Source of the DNA: UMGS1889 sp964540575
GTDB lineage: Bacteria > Bacillota > Clostridia > Oscillospirales > Ruminococcaceae
Assembly: GCA_964540575.1 (NCBI GenBank)
Contig: CAZINI010000008.1
Location: 1 to 64,000 of the forward strand
Direction of reading: 5' to 3'
Length of the DNA: 64,000 nucleotides
In this document: piece after piece, positions 53,000 to 59,880 of the stretch
How the letters are laid out: each line of letters begins with the position of its first letter
Numbering within the stretch: the stretch's first letter is position 1
Notes under the pieces: model-generated
Database searches by the model: none
The model's input: only the letters and a program-made list of their open reading frames with translations
What the model was told of the DNA's origin: nothing
Translations under genes and position numbers: made by a program

Positions 53000-53478
53000 G
53001 CAATATCCGCATAGGTCACGGCTATGACGTTCACAGGCTTGTTCCCGAAAGAGAGCTTATTTTAGGCGGCGTTCATATCCCCTATGAGCTGGGACTTCTG
53101 GGACATTCGGACGCCGATGTTCTGCTCCATGCCCTTGCGGACGCCGTTCTCGGTGCGTTGGCTTTGGGTGACATAGGAAAGCATTTTCCCGACAGCGACC
53201 CCGCATATAAAAATGCCGACAGCCGAAAGCTTCTGAAAGCCGTTTCCGATATGGCTGAAAAGGCAGGATTTCAGCTCGGAAATGCAGACTGCACCATTCT
53301 CTGTCAAAAGCCGAAGCTTGCACCCTATATTGAGGAAATGCGGAGAAACATCGCCGAAATATTTTCCGTGGATATAGGCTCTGTCAGCGTAAAAGCCACT
53401 ACCGAGGAGGGACTTGGCTTCACGGGGGACGGCAGCGGCATTGCCGTTCACGCCGTCTGCATTATGACAGCCGAATAG
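52996..53478 (+). CDS. ispF: 2-C-methyl-D-erythritol 2,4-cyclodiphosphate synthase
   Basis: Follows IspD/IspE in the same pathway. The 160-residue protein has the zinc ligands in IGHGYDVHRL near residue 6, LGHSDADVLLHALADA near residue 36 and KATTEEGLGFTGDGSGIAVHAV at the end. Overlaps ispD by ATGA. The adjacent ispD-ispF layout is common. Confidence 0.97.
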   Translation: MSNIRIGHGYDVHRLVPERELILGGVHIPYELGLLGHSDADVLLHALADAVLGALALGDIGKHFPDSDPAYKNADSRKLLKAVSDMAEKAGFQLGNADCTILCQKPKLAPYIEEMRRNIAEIFSVDIGSVSVKATTEEGLGFTGDGSGIAVHAVCIMTAE

Positions 53479-53486
53479 GAGATGAT

Positions 53487-53909
53487 ATTATCGACAGCAA
53501 AAAGATGCTTGCTCCCGTAATTACGGGGATTTGCAGCGTTGCGGCAGTTACCGCCATAACCGTTTATCAGGACAGTTACAATAAAAACTCCGCCGCCGAA
53601 GCAGCCGTTCTCCCCGCTTCGGAAAGCCTTTACGAAATTATCGAAATGACAGAAACCTCGGCTTCGGAAAATACGGAGAAAGTGTCGGAAACGGAGCTGT
53701 CCGCATCAGCCGATGAAGCAATAACCGCCGTCATAAACTCAAAGAGCAAATGCTTCCACTCCGACCCCGAATGTTCCCGTGCAAAAACCATCTCCGAGGA
53801 AAATCTGCTGATAATATCCGATAAAACGGTCTATGAGCTTGCCGCTGAGGGCTATTGGGCATGCAGCAGCTGTTCAAAGCAGTATTCGGAAATTGCCCCG
53901 AAACCGTAA
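53487..53909 (+). CDS. Small exported protein with C-terminal CxxC zinc-like module
   Basis: About 140 residues. AGGAG lies five bases before an in-frame ATT at 53487, giving an N-terminus IDSKKMLAPVITGICSVAAVTAITVY, a short basic stretch then a hydrophobic segment; the first ATG (53505) would lack the basic residues and has no ribosome site. The hydrophobic helix is followed by a Ser/Thr/Glu-rich linker and a compact C-terminus, SKCFHSDPECSRA...AAEGYWACSSC, resembling the cysteine/histidine tail found after some secreted nucleases and competence-type proteins. Function unknown. Confidence 0.7.
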   Translation: MIDSKKMLAPVITGICSVAAVTAITVYQDSYNKNSAAEAAVLPASESLYEIIEMTETSASENTEKVSETELSASADEAITAVINSKSKCFHSDPECSRAKTISEENLLIISDKTVYELAAEGYWACSSCSKQYSEIAPKP

Positions 53910-53943
53910 TATTGTATAGTTTCGACAATTATTATTGTGGCTT

Positions 53944-53972
53944 TTGGCAATAGAAATTTTTCATTTTATATA
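53944..53972 (+). promoter_or_regulatory. Possible promoter of the NYN-LOTUS gene
   Basis: TTGGCA (53944-53949), 17-base spacer, TATATA (53967-53972), about 70 bases before the start codon. Confidence 0.5.
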
Positions 53973-54042
53973 TTATTATAATAACAACAGATATGCACTA
54001 TAAGTCAAAAAATGATTATTCAACATAAGAATTGAGGTATTT

Positions 54043-54777
54043 ATGAATAACGATAAAAGATTTGCCGTACTGATCGACGCTGACAACGTTTCCGACAGAT
54101 ATATCAAAAACATTATGGACGAGCTGGCAAGCGAGGGCATAGTCACCTACAAAAGAATTTACGGTGACTGGACAAAGCCTGCCCTTGCCTCTTGGAAAAA
54201 CGTCCTGCTGAACCATTCCATCACTCCTATTCAGCAGTACAGCTATACCATCGGAAAAAACGCCACCGATTCTGCTATGATAATAGACGCTATGGATATT
54301 CTCTATTCGGGAAATGTGGAGGGCTTCTGCATAGTTTCCAGCGACAGCGATTTCACAAGGCTGGCGTCCCGACTTCGTGAATCGGGAATGTACGTCATCG
54401 GAATGGGCGAAAAGAAAACTCCCCAGCCCTTTGTGAACGCCTGCAACCGCTTCAAGTATCTGGAAGTCATCTCAGGCAGCTTCGATAAGGAAAAGAAGAA
54501 TAACGATGAAAGCATCGAACACGTTTCCGATTTTATGCCCCCCGAAGCAGTGACGAAAGCTATCATTGCTATTCTCGACGAGGTTTCCGACGAGGAAGGC
54601 TGGGCACTGCTCAGTGAGGTGGGAAATATCCTCATAAAACGCTGCCCCAGCTTTGACGTAAGAAACTACGGTTACAGCAAGCTTACACCATTTGTGGACT
54701 CCCTTAATGCCTTTGACATCAGCTCTATCCCAAGTGCAAAGGGCGGAGTCAAGTATATCTACATTAAAAAGAAGTGA
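54043..54777 (+). CDS. NYN domain/LOTUS domain protein
   Basis: A 244-residue protein. The N-terminal NYN (PIN-like) nuclease domain shows VLIDADNVSD near residue 10, KNATDSAMIIDAMDIL near residue 78 and IVSSDSDFTRLASRLRE near residue 105, with all expected acidic residues. The C-terminal half (AIIAILDEVSDEEGWALLSEVGNILIKRCPSF) is an OST-HTH/LOTUS domain, an RNA-binding fold. Probably a ribonuclease or RNA-binding protein; target unknown. Ribosome site GAGGTATTT. Confidence 0.92.
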   Translation: MNNDKRFAVLIDADNVSDRYIKNIMDELASEGIVTYKRIYGDWTKPALASWKNVLLNHSITPIQQYSYTIGKNATDSAMIIDAMDILYSGNVEGFCIVSSDSDFTRLASRLRESGMYVIGMGEKKTPQPFVNACNRFKYLEVISGSFDKEKKNNDESIEHVSDFMPPEAVTKAIIAILDEVSDEEGWALLSEVGNILIKRCPSFDVRNYGYSKLTPFVDSLNAFDISSIPSAKGGVKYIYIKKK

Positions 54778-54789
54778 GGAGCAAGCCCG

Positions 54790-55428
54790 ATGATCGATTT
54801 TAAAGCTGCTATTTTCGACCTTGACGGAACAATTGCCGACTCAAATCCCATCTGGGAAAAAATAGATGCGGATTACCTCAAAGCCCACGGCATTACCCCA
54901 TCGGACAGCGAACTGAAAAGATATGCTGCCCTTACCTACGAGGAATGTGCCGAGGAATTTATCCGCCTTGGCATAGAAACGACCGTCAGTGAACTTATGG
55001 AGGATTTCAACCGCCGTGCTGTGCAGGAATACCGCTATTCCGTTATGCTGAAAAACGGTGCAAAGGAGTATATTTCCAAGCTGAAGGCTATGGGAAAGCG
55101 AATCGCCCTTGCGACTGCTTCGCCTAAAGAGCTTTACGAGCCTGTGCTGCTCCATCACGGTATTTACGGTATGTTTGATACTTTCTGTACCGTTGATGAC
55201 GTCCCCCGTGGAAAGGGTTTTCCCGATATTTACCTGCTGGCGGCGGCACAGATGGGCGTTTCTGTAAGCGAATGTGCTGTTTTCGAAGATACGCTGAACG
55301 GCGTTATCGGTGCAAAAAATTCGAGGGCATTCACAGTTGGCGTTTACGATAAAGCATCGGAAGCGGATATGCCGAAAATCATGCAGATATCCGACCTGTT
55401 CATCAGCGACTTTGAAGAGCTGCTTTGA
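54790..55428 (+). CDS. HAD family hydrolase, beta-phosphoglucomutase-like
   Basis: A 212-residue haloacid dehalogenase-type phosphatase/mutase: nucleophile motif IFDLDGTIADSN near residue 9, motif II ALATASPKE near residue 105, motif III GKGFPD and motif IV VFEDTLNGVIGAK. Substrate unknown. Follows the NYN gene by 12 bases with GAGGAGC. Confidence 0.9.
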   Translation: MIDFKAAIFDLDGTIADSNPIWEKIDADYLKAHGITPSDSELKRYAALTYEECAEEFIRLGIETTVSELMEDFNRRAVQEYRYSVMLKNGAKEYISKLKAMGKRIALATASPKELYEPVLLHHGIYGMFDTFCTVDDVPRGKGFPDIYLLAAAQMGVSVSECAVFEDTLNGVIGAKNSRAFTVGVYDKASEADMPKIMQISDLFISDFEELL

Positions 55429-55500
55429 TTATTCATCAAATATTTATTCTACAAAAATCACAAAAATACACAATTTATTAACATATTCTTTGGCTTTATG

Positions 55501-55509
55501 TGCTATAAT
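55501..55509 (+). promoter_or_regulatory. Extended -10 promoter of the EAL-HDOD gene
   Basis: TGCTATAAT; no good -35 hexamer at the normal distance. Confidence 0.55.
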
Positions 55510-55571
55510 AAAGTATAAATGCAGAACTTCCCGCCACACAGCGGCGAATTCTTCCGAAAAGGAGAGATCAT

Positions 55572-56816
55572 ATGGAATCTTATATCGTGCGGCAGCCTAT
55601 CCTTGATGCCGATCAGAAAGCCATAGGCTACGAAATCCTCTATCAGGAGGAGCTTACAAACGCCGACCAGCGGGACGCTACCGCTGCAAATGCAATAGAA
55701 AGCTTCCTTTCCTCTATGGACAGCGGAAAAATTCTCGATAATAAAACCGCATTTCTTACCTTTACAAGAAATCTGCTGGTGAAAAATGTCCCCAAGATCT
55801 TCTCAACACAGAAGCTCGTTATCCAGATCGAGGACGCTCTGATCGTTAATCCCCTGGCTCACGCACTTATTATGAAATATAAGGCAAAGGGATATAAGAT
55901 AGCCGTTGTGGACTTTGAGTTCGCTCCGAGATTTTTCGGAGTTCTCGATATTGTGGATTACATAAAGGTAAATTTCGCCGACCCATCAAATTCTTCGGTG
56001 GAAAATATCGTTAAGATAGGAAATTCGTTCAATAAGACCATCATCGCATATAATGTCGATACTCAGGAGGCTTACGATAAGGCTGTCGCTTACGGCTGCA
56101 AGTATTTCCAGGGTGCATATGTTGCGGAAAAGCTCCCCTCAACTATCCGCAAGATGAACCATATGCAGGGCAACTTCTTTATGCTTATGGTGGCAATTAC
56201 CAAGGACGAACCCGATATTGACGAGATAGAGGAGATCATCTCCCGTGACGTTACCCTGACATTCTCGCTGCTCAGGCTCGTAAACTCTGCCTATTTTGCC
56301 CTGAGAAACCGTGCAAAGTCCGTTAAACAGGCACTTGTCGTTCTCGGTCTGGGTCAGCTTAAGCAGTGGATATATCTGCTCAGCTTCAAGCAGGACGACG
56401 GCTCTATGCCCGATGAGCTTATAAAGACTTCCTTCCTCAGAGCAAATTTTGCAAGTGAACTGCTGGAATATGCATCGGATATGACCATTTCCCGTTCGGA
56501 AGCGTACCTTATGGGTATGTTCTCTACTCTCGGAAAGCTTATGGGTATCCCCCTTGAAGAAGCATTAAAGGAGCTTCCCATTGCACAGGAGATAAAGGAC
56601 GCACTTCTGAAGCACGAAGGCAGAAGCGGTCTGCTCTACGATGTTATCCTCTCCTACGAAAAAGCGGACTGGAAGAAAATGTCCGCCAGTGCCGCCGAGC
56701 TTGATATTCCTTTGAATATTATCACACAGAAATATTTTGAATGCGTTGAATTTGTCAACACCACTTGGAACAGCCTTATGCAGGCTAATCCCAATGCTGT
56801 TGATGAAGAGGAATAA
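55572..56816 (+). CDS. EAL-HDOD signalling protein with degenerate EAL domain
   Basis: A 414-residue protein. The N-terminal EAL domain reads RQPILDADQKAIGYEILYQ (ExL kept as EIL), but the catalytic acids of the core are changed: the DDFG region is VVDFEFAPRFFG. It therefore is probably not an active c-di-GMP phosphodiesterase. The C-terminal HDOD domain (EEIISRDVTLTFSLLRLVNSAYFALRNRAKSVKQALVVLG) lacks the metal ligands of HD enzymes, as in all HDOD proteins. Similar YuxH-type proteins act in motility or signalling. Single gene with a AGGAGA site. Confidence 0.9.
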   Translation: MESYIVRQPILDADQKAIGYEILYQEELTNADQRDATAANAIESFLSSMDSGKILDNKTAFLTFTRNLLVKNVPKIFSTQKLVIQIEDALIVNPLAHALIMKYKAKGYKIAVVDFEFAPRFFGVLDIVDYIKVNFADPSNSSVENIVKIGNSFNKTIIAYNVDTQEAYDKAVAYGCKYFQGAYVAEKLPSTIRKMNHMQGNFFMLMVAITKDEPDIDEIEEIISRDVTLTFSLLRLVNSAYFALRNRAKSVKQALVVLGLGQLKQWIYLLSFKQDDGSMPDELIKTSFLRANFASELLEYASDMTISRSEAYLMGMFSTLGKLMGIPLEEALKELPIAQEIKDALLKHEGRSGLLYDVILSYEKADWKKMSASAAELDIPLNIITQKYFECVEFVNTTWNSLMQANPNAVDEEE

Positions 56817-56835
56817 AACAATACCGAAAAAATTG

Positions 56836-56869
56836 AGGGACTGCTGCAGCGTTCGCTGCAACAGTCCCT
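56836..56869. terminator. Bidirectional terminator between convergent genes
   Basis: AGGGACTG...CAGTCCCT stem extended by TGCAGCG/CGCTGCA, followed by TTTTCTC on the plus strand; serves the EAL-HDOD gene and the DUF3021 gene. Confidence 0.85.
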
Positions 56870-56873
56870 TTTC

Positions 56874-57302
56874 TCATTTATCTTTGTATTTCTCCTTCAA
56901 CGCCCTGTTAAATTCGTCCGCCTGACGCATGTCGCTGAAATATCTGACAGCATAGGTAAACAGGTAAACCAACGCAGCCGAAACGGTCATCATTATTATT
57001 CCGCCAATGTTAAGATCCATCCAGCCGAAAGAAACTCCCATAACTATCATCATTGCACAAATAAGGATATAGTGAATGATGACCATTACAATAAACTTCT
57101 TCTTAGTGTTGCATTCCCGCCTGTAAACCAATGCGGTCACAAACGCCGTCGCTGCACCTGCTCCAAGTATCTGCCACAGCGTATCATTCACCGAAAGCGA
57201 CTCTCCGTGAGTTTCCGAAAGGGAAACATTTATTGCACATATAAGCAGGACACCCGTTGTTATTATTACAAAATATTTCAAAAACTCAGTGATAAATTTC
57301 AT
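56874..57302 (-). CDS. DUF3021 family membrane protein
   Basis: A 142-residue protein with four hydrophobic segments (YFVIITTGVLLICAINVSL, WQILGAGAATAFVTALVY, FIVMVIIHYILICAMMIVMGVSFGWM, GGIIMMTVSAALVYLFTYAV). It fits DUF3021, small membrane proteins found with LytTR regulators; overlaps the LytTR gene by four bases. May act as a membrane partner or anti-activator of the regulator, by inference. Confidence 0.85.
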   Translation of the reverse strand: MKFITEFLKYFVIITTGVLLICAINVSLSETHGESLSVNDTLWQILGAGAATAFVTALVYRRECNTKKKFIVMVIIHYILICAMMIVMGVSFGWMDLNIGGIIMMTVSAALVYLFTYAVRYFSDMRQADEFNRALKEKYKDK

Positions 57303-57751
57303 CGTCCGCCCTCCGATATATTGAGTTTCCTTTTCAGTTCGGGAACATATTGACGGGAAATAACCGTCTTTTCGCCGTTTTTCAGATATGCTTCAAACCG
57401 TCCGTTGAATGAGGGCGATATTTTCACTATCTTTGAAACGTTCACTATGACCGATTTTCCCACCCGAATGAAATCGGAATTTGCAAAGCTTTCCTCCAGT
57501 TCATAAAGCTTCTGCTTCACCTCGTAGACGCTTTTTTCACAGTATGCAAACACTCTGCTGTCCACCGCCTCAAAGTAGAATATCTCCTTCGGGGACAGCT
57601 TCACAATGCCGTCCTCGGTATATGCGGTCAGCTTGCTTCTTCCCGATTTCAAAGCGTATATAAGCTCCATTAATTCGCTGTCCAGCTCGGCACAGCGGAT
57701 AACTATCTCGTCCTCCGCCCCCTGCTCGGGAGTTTCGATTATTATTTTCAT
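57299..57751 (-). CDS. LytTR family DNA-binding protein
   Basis: A 150-residue transcription regulator without receiver domain. The LytTR domain covers residues ~45-140: LSPKEIFYFEAVDSRVFAYCEK, FIRVGKSVIVNVSKIVKISPSFNGRFEAYLKNGEKTVISRQYVPELKR. The N-terminal ~45 residues are short and do not match a sensor. Third gene after the ABC exporter pair and upstream of DUF3021; it probably controls this operon, whose promoter carries a 21-bp-spaced direct repeat. Confidence 0.93.
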   Translation of the reverse strand: MKIIIETPEQGAEDEIVIRCAELDSELMELIYALKSGRSKLTAYTEDGIVKLSPKEIFYFEAVDSRVFAYCEKSVYEVKQKLYELEESFANSDFIRVGKSVIVNVSKIVKISPSFNGRFEAYLKNGEKTVISRQYVPELKRKLNISEGGR

Positions 57752-57774
57752 TCAATTACCCCATTCTGCGGATA

Positions 57775-58686
57775 TTATCTGTCTGTCTTTCGGCTATGCT
57801 CGGTAACAAGTGCACCGAATACGAGGAACAGTCCACCGAATACCAGCAATATCACAATGTCCGCCGCACAGGAAACATTCTTATCAAACATTGTCAGCGT
57901 AATGCCCATTTCCTCGGAATATTCGTCGATTATGTCTGCCGAAATTCCGTCAAAGGTGCGGCTGAGCATATCCTCGGTCATTATCTGCCGAAACATTGAT
58001 GCTCCGTAAATGATAGGCGTGCATTTCAGACCATTTCCGATGCTTTCCGCAAGAGTTCCGATGGGCAGATAAATGCCGCCCAGAAATCCCACAAGCGTTC
58101 CAGCAACCGTTCCGAAGCCGCTCCATGCACCCTCTGTTTTTGCGAGAAATGAAGCAAAGTACATAAGCGAGGAATATGCAAAGGAATTAACAGCTATCAT
58201 TCCCAAAAGCTGTAAATGTGCCGAAACGGAAAACGCCTCCGCCCCCTGAGATACACAGTAAAGCTCCGAAATGACCAAAGCAGCCGTGCACATTATCACG
58301 GAAGATACCCACGCCGAGCAGATATACGCCGCCGAAATGGTAAAACGGCTTACGGGTGCAGAATAAATAGAGTTTATCTTCCCCGTTGTCCTGTCCCTTA
58401 TCATAGCGGACAAGCTTGCAAAGCTGACAGTCACGGCGTTGATGGAAACTATTCCCGCCGAGGTCCACATAAGCACCAGAAGCTTTGCGTTCGCCTCATC
58501 GGCGGCAGCGTCACGTCCCGGGAATTTCCCGAGAATATCGGTGATAGCTTCAATATTCATATCCCCAAGGAAAAACAGCATCAGCCCAATAACGATAAGC
58601 ATCGAAAGCAGCGAAAAGAACACCGCTCCCCTGTCCCTGAGATATAATCTGACATTTCTTTTGACCAGCTCAAAAAACTGCTGCAT
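57775..58686 (-). CDS. ABC-2 type exporter permease
   Basis: A 303-residue permease with six hydrophobic segments (FFSLLSMLIVIGLMLFFLGD near residue 25, IVSINAVTVSFASLSAM, VSSVIMCTAALVIS, GMIAVNSFAYSSLMYFASF, IVILLVFGGLFLVFGAL). The start ATG 58686 follows AAAGGACGG; an earlier in-frame ATG (58734) is in the ABC ATPase spacer. Pairs with the ATPase gene upstream; substrate unknown, lipid or peptide/drug being typical. Confidence 0.9.
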   Translation of the reverse strand: MQQFFELVKRNVRLYLRDRGAVFFSLLSMLIVIGLMLFFLGDMNIEAITDILGKFPGRDAAADEANAKLLVLMWTSAGIVSINAVTVSFASLSAMIRDRTTGKINSIYSAPVSRFTISAAYICSAWVSSVIMCTAALVISELYCVSQGAEAFSVSAHLQLLGMIAVNSFAYSSLMYFASFLAKTEGAWSGFGTVAGTLVGFLGGIYLPIGTLAESIGNGLKCTPIIYGASMFRQIMTEDMLSRTFDGISADIIDEYSEEMGITLTMFDKNVSCAADIVILLVFGGLFLVFGALVTEHSRKTDR

Positions 58687-58734
58687 AAAAAACCGTCCTT
58701 TCAACATTTTACCATACTTTTTTGTAAATTGCAA

Positions 58735-59655
58735 TCATTTTTCGGGAGATACACCGCCCGCCGCATTCAGGAAAACATCGTCCATATTGCCCTGCAAGAC
58801 CTCGAAACCGTCTGCCATATCCTTCACAGCATTCAGCGGCTCGATAGCGTTCATCGTTGAACTTACGGGGAAATTCAGCCCGAAGTCAGTCCTTTCGGGA
58901 GCAAAGCCCATTCCCGAAAGTGTATCGGAAATTCTGCCGAATGCCTCGGGCTTGCAGAAAATTCTGACGTGATCGGAAGCATATTTTTCTTTCAGTTCAA
59001 AGGGCGTTCCGCTGTCGATTATACGTCCCTTTCCGATGATGATTATCTTTCCCGCAGCGGCAGCCTCCTCCATATAATGAGTGGTGAGAAAAACTGTCAT
59101 TCCCGTGTTTTTTCGGAGGTCCTCAACGGTTTTCCACACGTCCTTTCGGGTGGCGGGGTCAAGTCCCGTGGTGGGTTCGTCCAGGAAAAGTATCTCGGGA
59201 GTGTGCATAAGAGCGGCGGCAATTTCGCAGCGTCGTTTCTGTCCCCCCGAAAGCGTTCCGTATTTTTTCCCGAGAATGTCATCAAGAGTAAGTATACCGC
59301 TTAGCCGTTCAAGGCTCTCGGACGCCTTTTTTCTTGATGTTCCGTGAAGTACTCCCCTGCAAATCAGGTTTTCTCTGACCGTCAAAATATCGTCAAGGCA
59401 GTTCTGCTGATATACAATGCCTATCCTTCGGCGTATTTCGCCGTTGTCCTTTCCAAGCCGCAGACCGCATATCTCAGCAGTTCCGCCGTCAGGCTCTATA
59501 AGCGTGGAAAGCATATTTACCGTAGTGGATTTTCCCGCACCGTTTACTCCCAGAAATCCCGCAAGAGTCCCCTTCTCAACTGTAAATGATATTCCGTCAA
59601 CGGCGGTAAAGCTGCCGTATTTTTTTGTTAAACCTTCGGTTTTTATAATGTCCAT
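58735..59655 (-). CDS. ABC exporter ATP-binding protein
   Basis: A 306-residue ATPase: Walker A FLGVNGAGKST near residue 38, signature LSGGQKRR near residue 138, Walker B ILFLDEPTTGLDPATR and H-loop TTHYMEEA. The open frame to 59799 runs through the promoter; AAGGAGAACGGAG before ATG 59655 fixes the start (MDIIKTEGL). Type DrrA/CcmA-like ATPase with a C-terminal extension of about 80 residues. Confidence 0.95.
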   Translation of the reverse strand: MDIIKTEGLTKKYGSFTAVDGISFTVEKGTLAGFLGVNGAGKSTTVNMLSTLIEPDGGTAEICGLRLGKDNGEIRRRIGIVYQQNCLDDILTVRENLICRGVLHGTSRKKASESLERLSGILTLDDILGKKYGTLSGGQKRRCEIAAALMHTPEILFLDEPTTGLDPATRKDVWKTVEDLRKNTGMTVFLTTHYMEEAAAAGKIIIIGKGRIIDSGTPFELKEKYASDHVRIFCKPEAFGRISDTLSGMGFAPERTDFGLNFPVSSTMNAIEPLNAVKDMADGFEVLQGNMDDVFLNAAGGVSPEK

Positions 59656-59689
59656 AGCTCCGTTCTCCTTTGATTTATTTTCTGAGATA

Positions 59690-59718
59690 ATTCTACCAAA
59701 GCTATCCCACAATTGCAA
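59690..59718 (-). promoter_or_regulatory. Promoter of the ABC/LytTR/DUF3021 operon
   Basis: TTGCAA (59718-59713), 17-base spacer, TAGAAT (59695-59690). Confidence 0.82.
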
Positions 59719-59730
59719 GCGATTTTCGCC

Positions 59731-59757
59731 AAGCTGTAATTTCAGAACGGTAAGCTG
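59731..59757 (-). promoter_or_regulatory. Direct repeat upstream of the -35, candidate LytTR site
   Basis: On the minus strand CAGCTT occurs at 59757-59752 and 59736-59731, each within the shared pattern T-n-CAGCTT-n-n-C, 21 bases apart, ending 12 bases upstream of the -35. LytTR proteins bind direct repeats spaced about two helical turns, and activate from such positions. Confidence 0.6.
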
Positions 59758-59817
59758 CATATTTCGGACAGCGAAAATTACAAAGCAGTTAAAAATCATT
59801 ACAATTTGGAACTTTCG

Positions 59818-59846
59818 TTGAAAATCCGCAGGCTGTATGCTATAAT
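59818..59846 (+). promoter_or_regulatory. Promoter of the duplicated lipoprotein
   Basis: TTGAAA (59818-59823), 17-base spacer, TATAAT (59841-59846) with TG one base before it. Divergent from the ABC operon promoter. Confidence 0.82.
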
Positions 59847-59880
59847 TATTCCAACAGATACCATATATGGGGTGATATGT

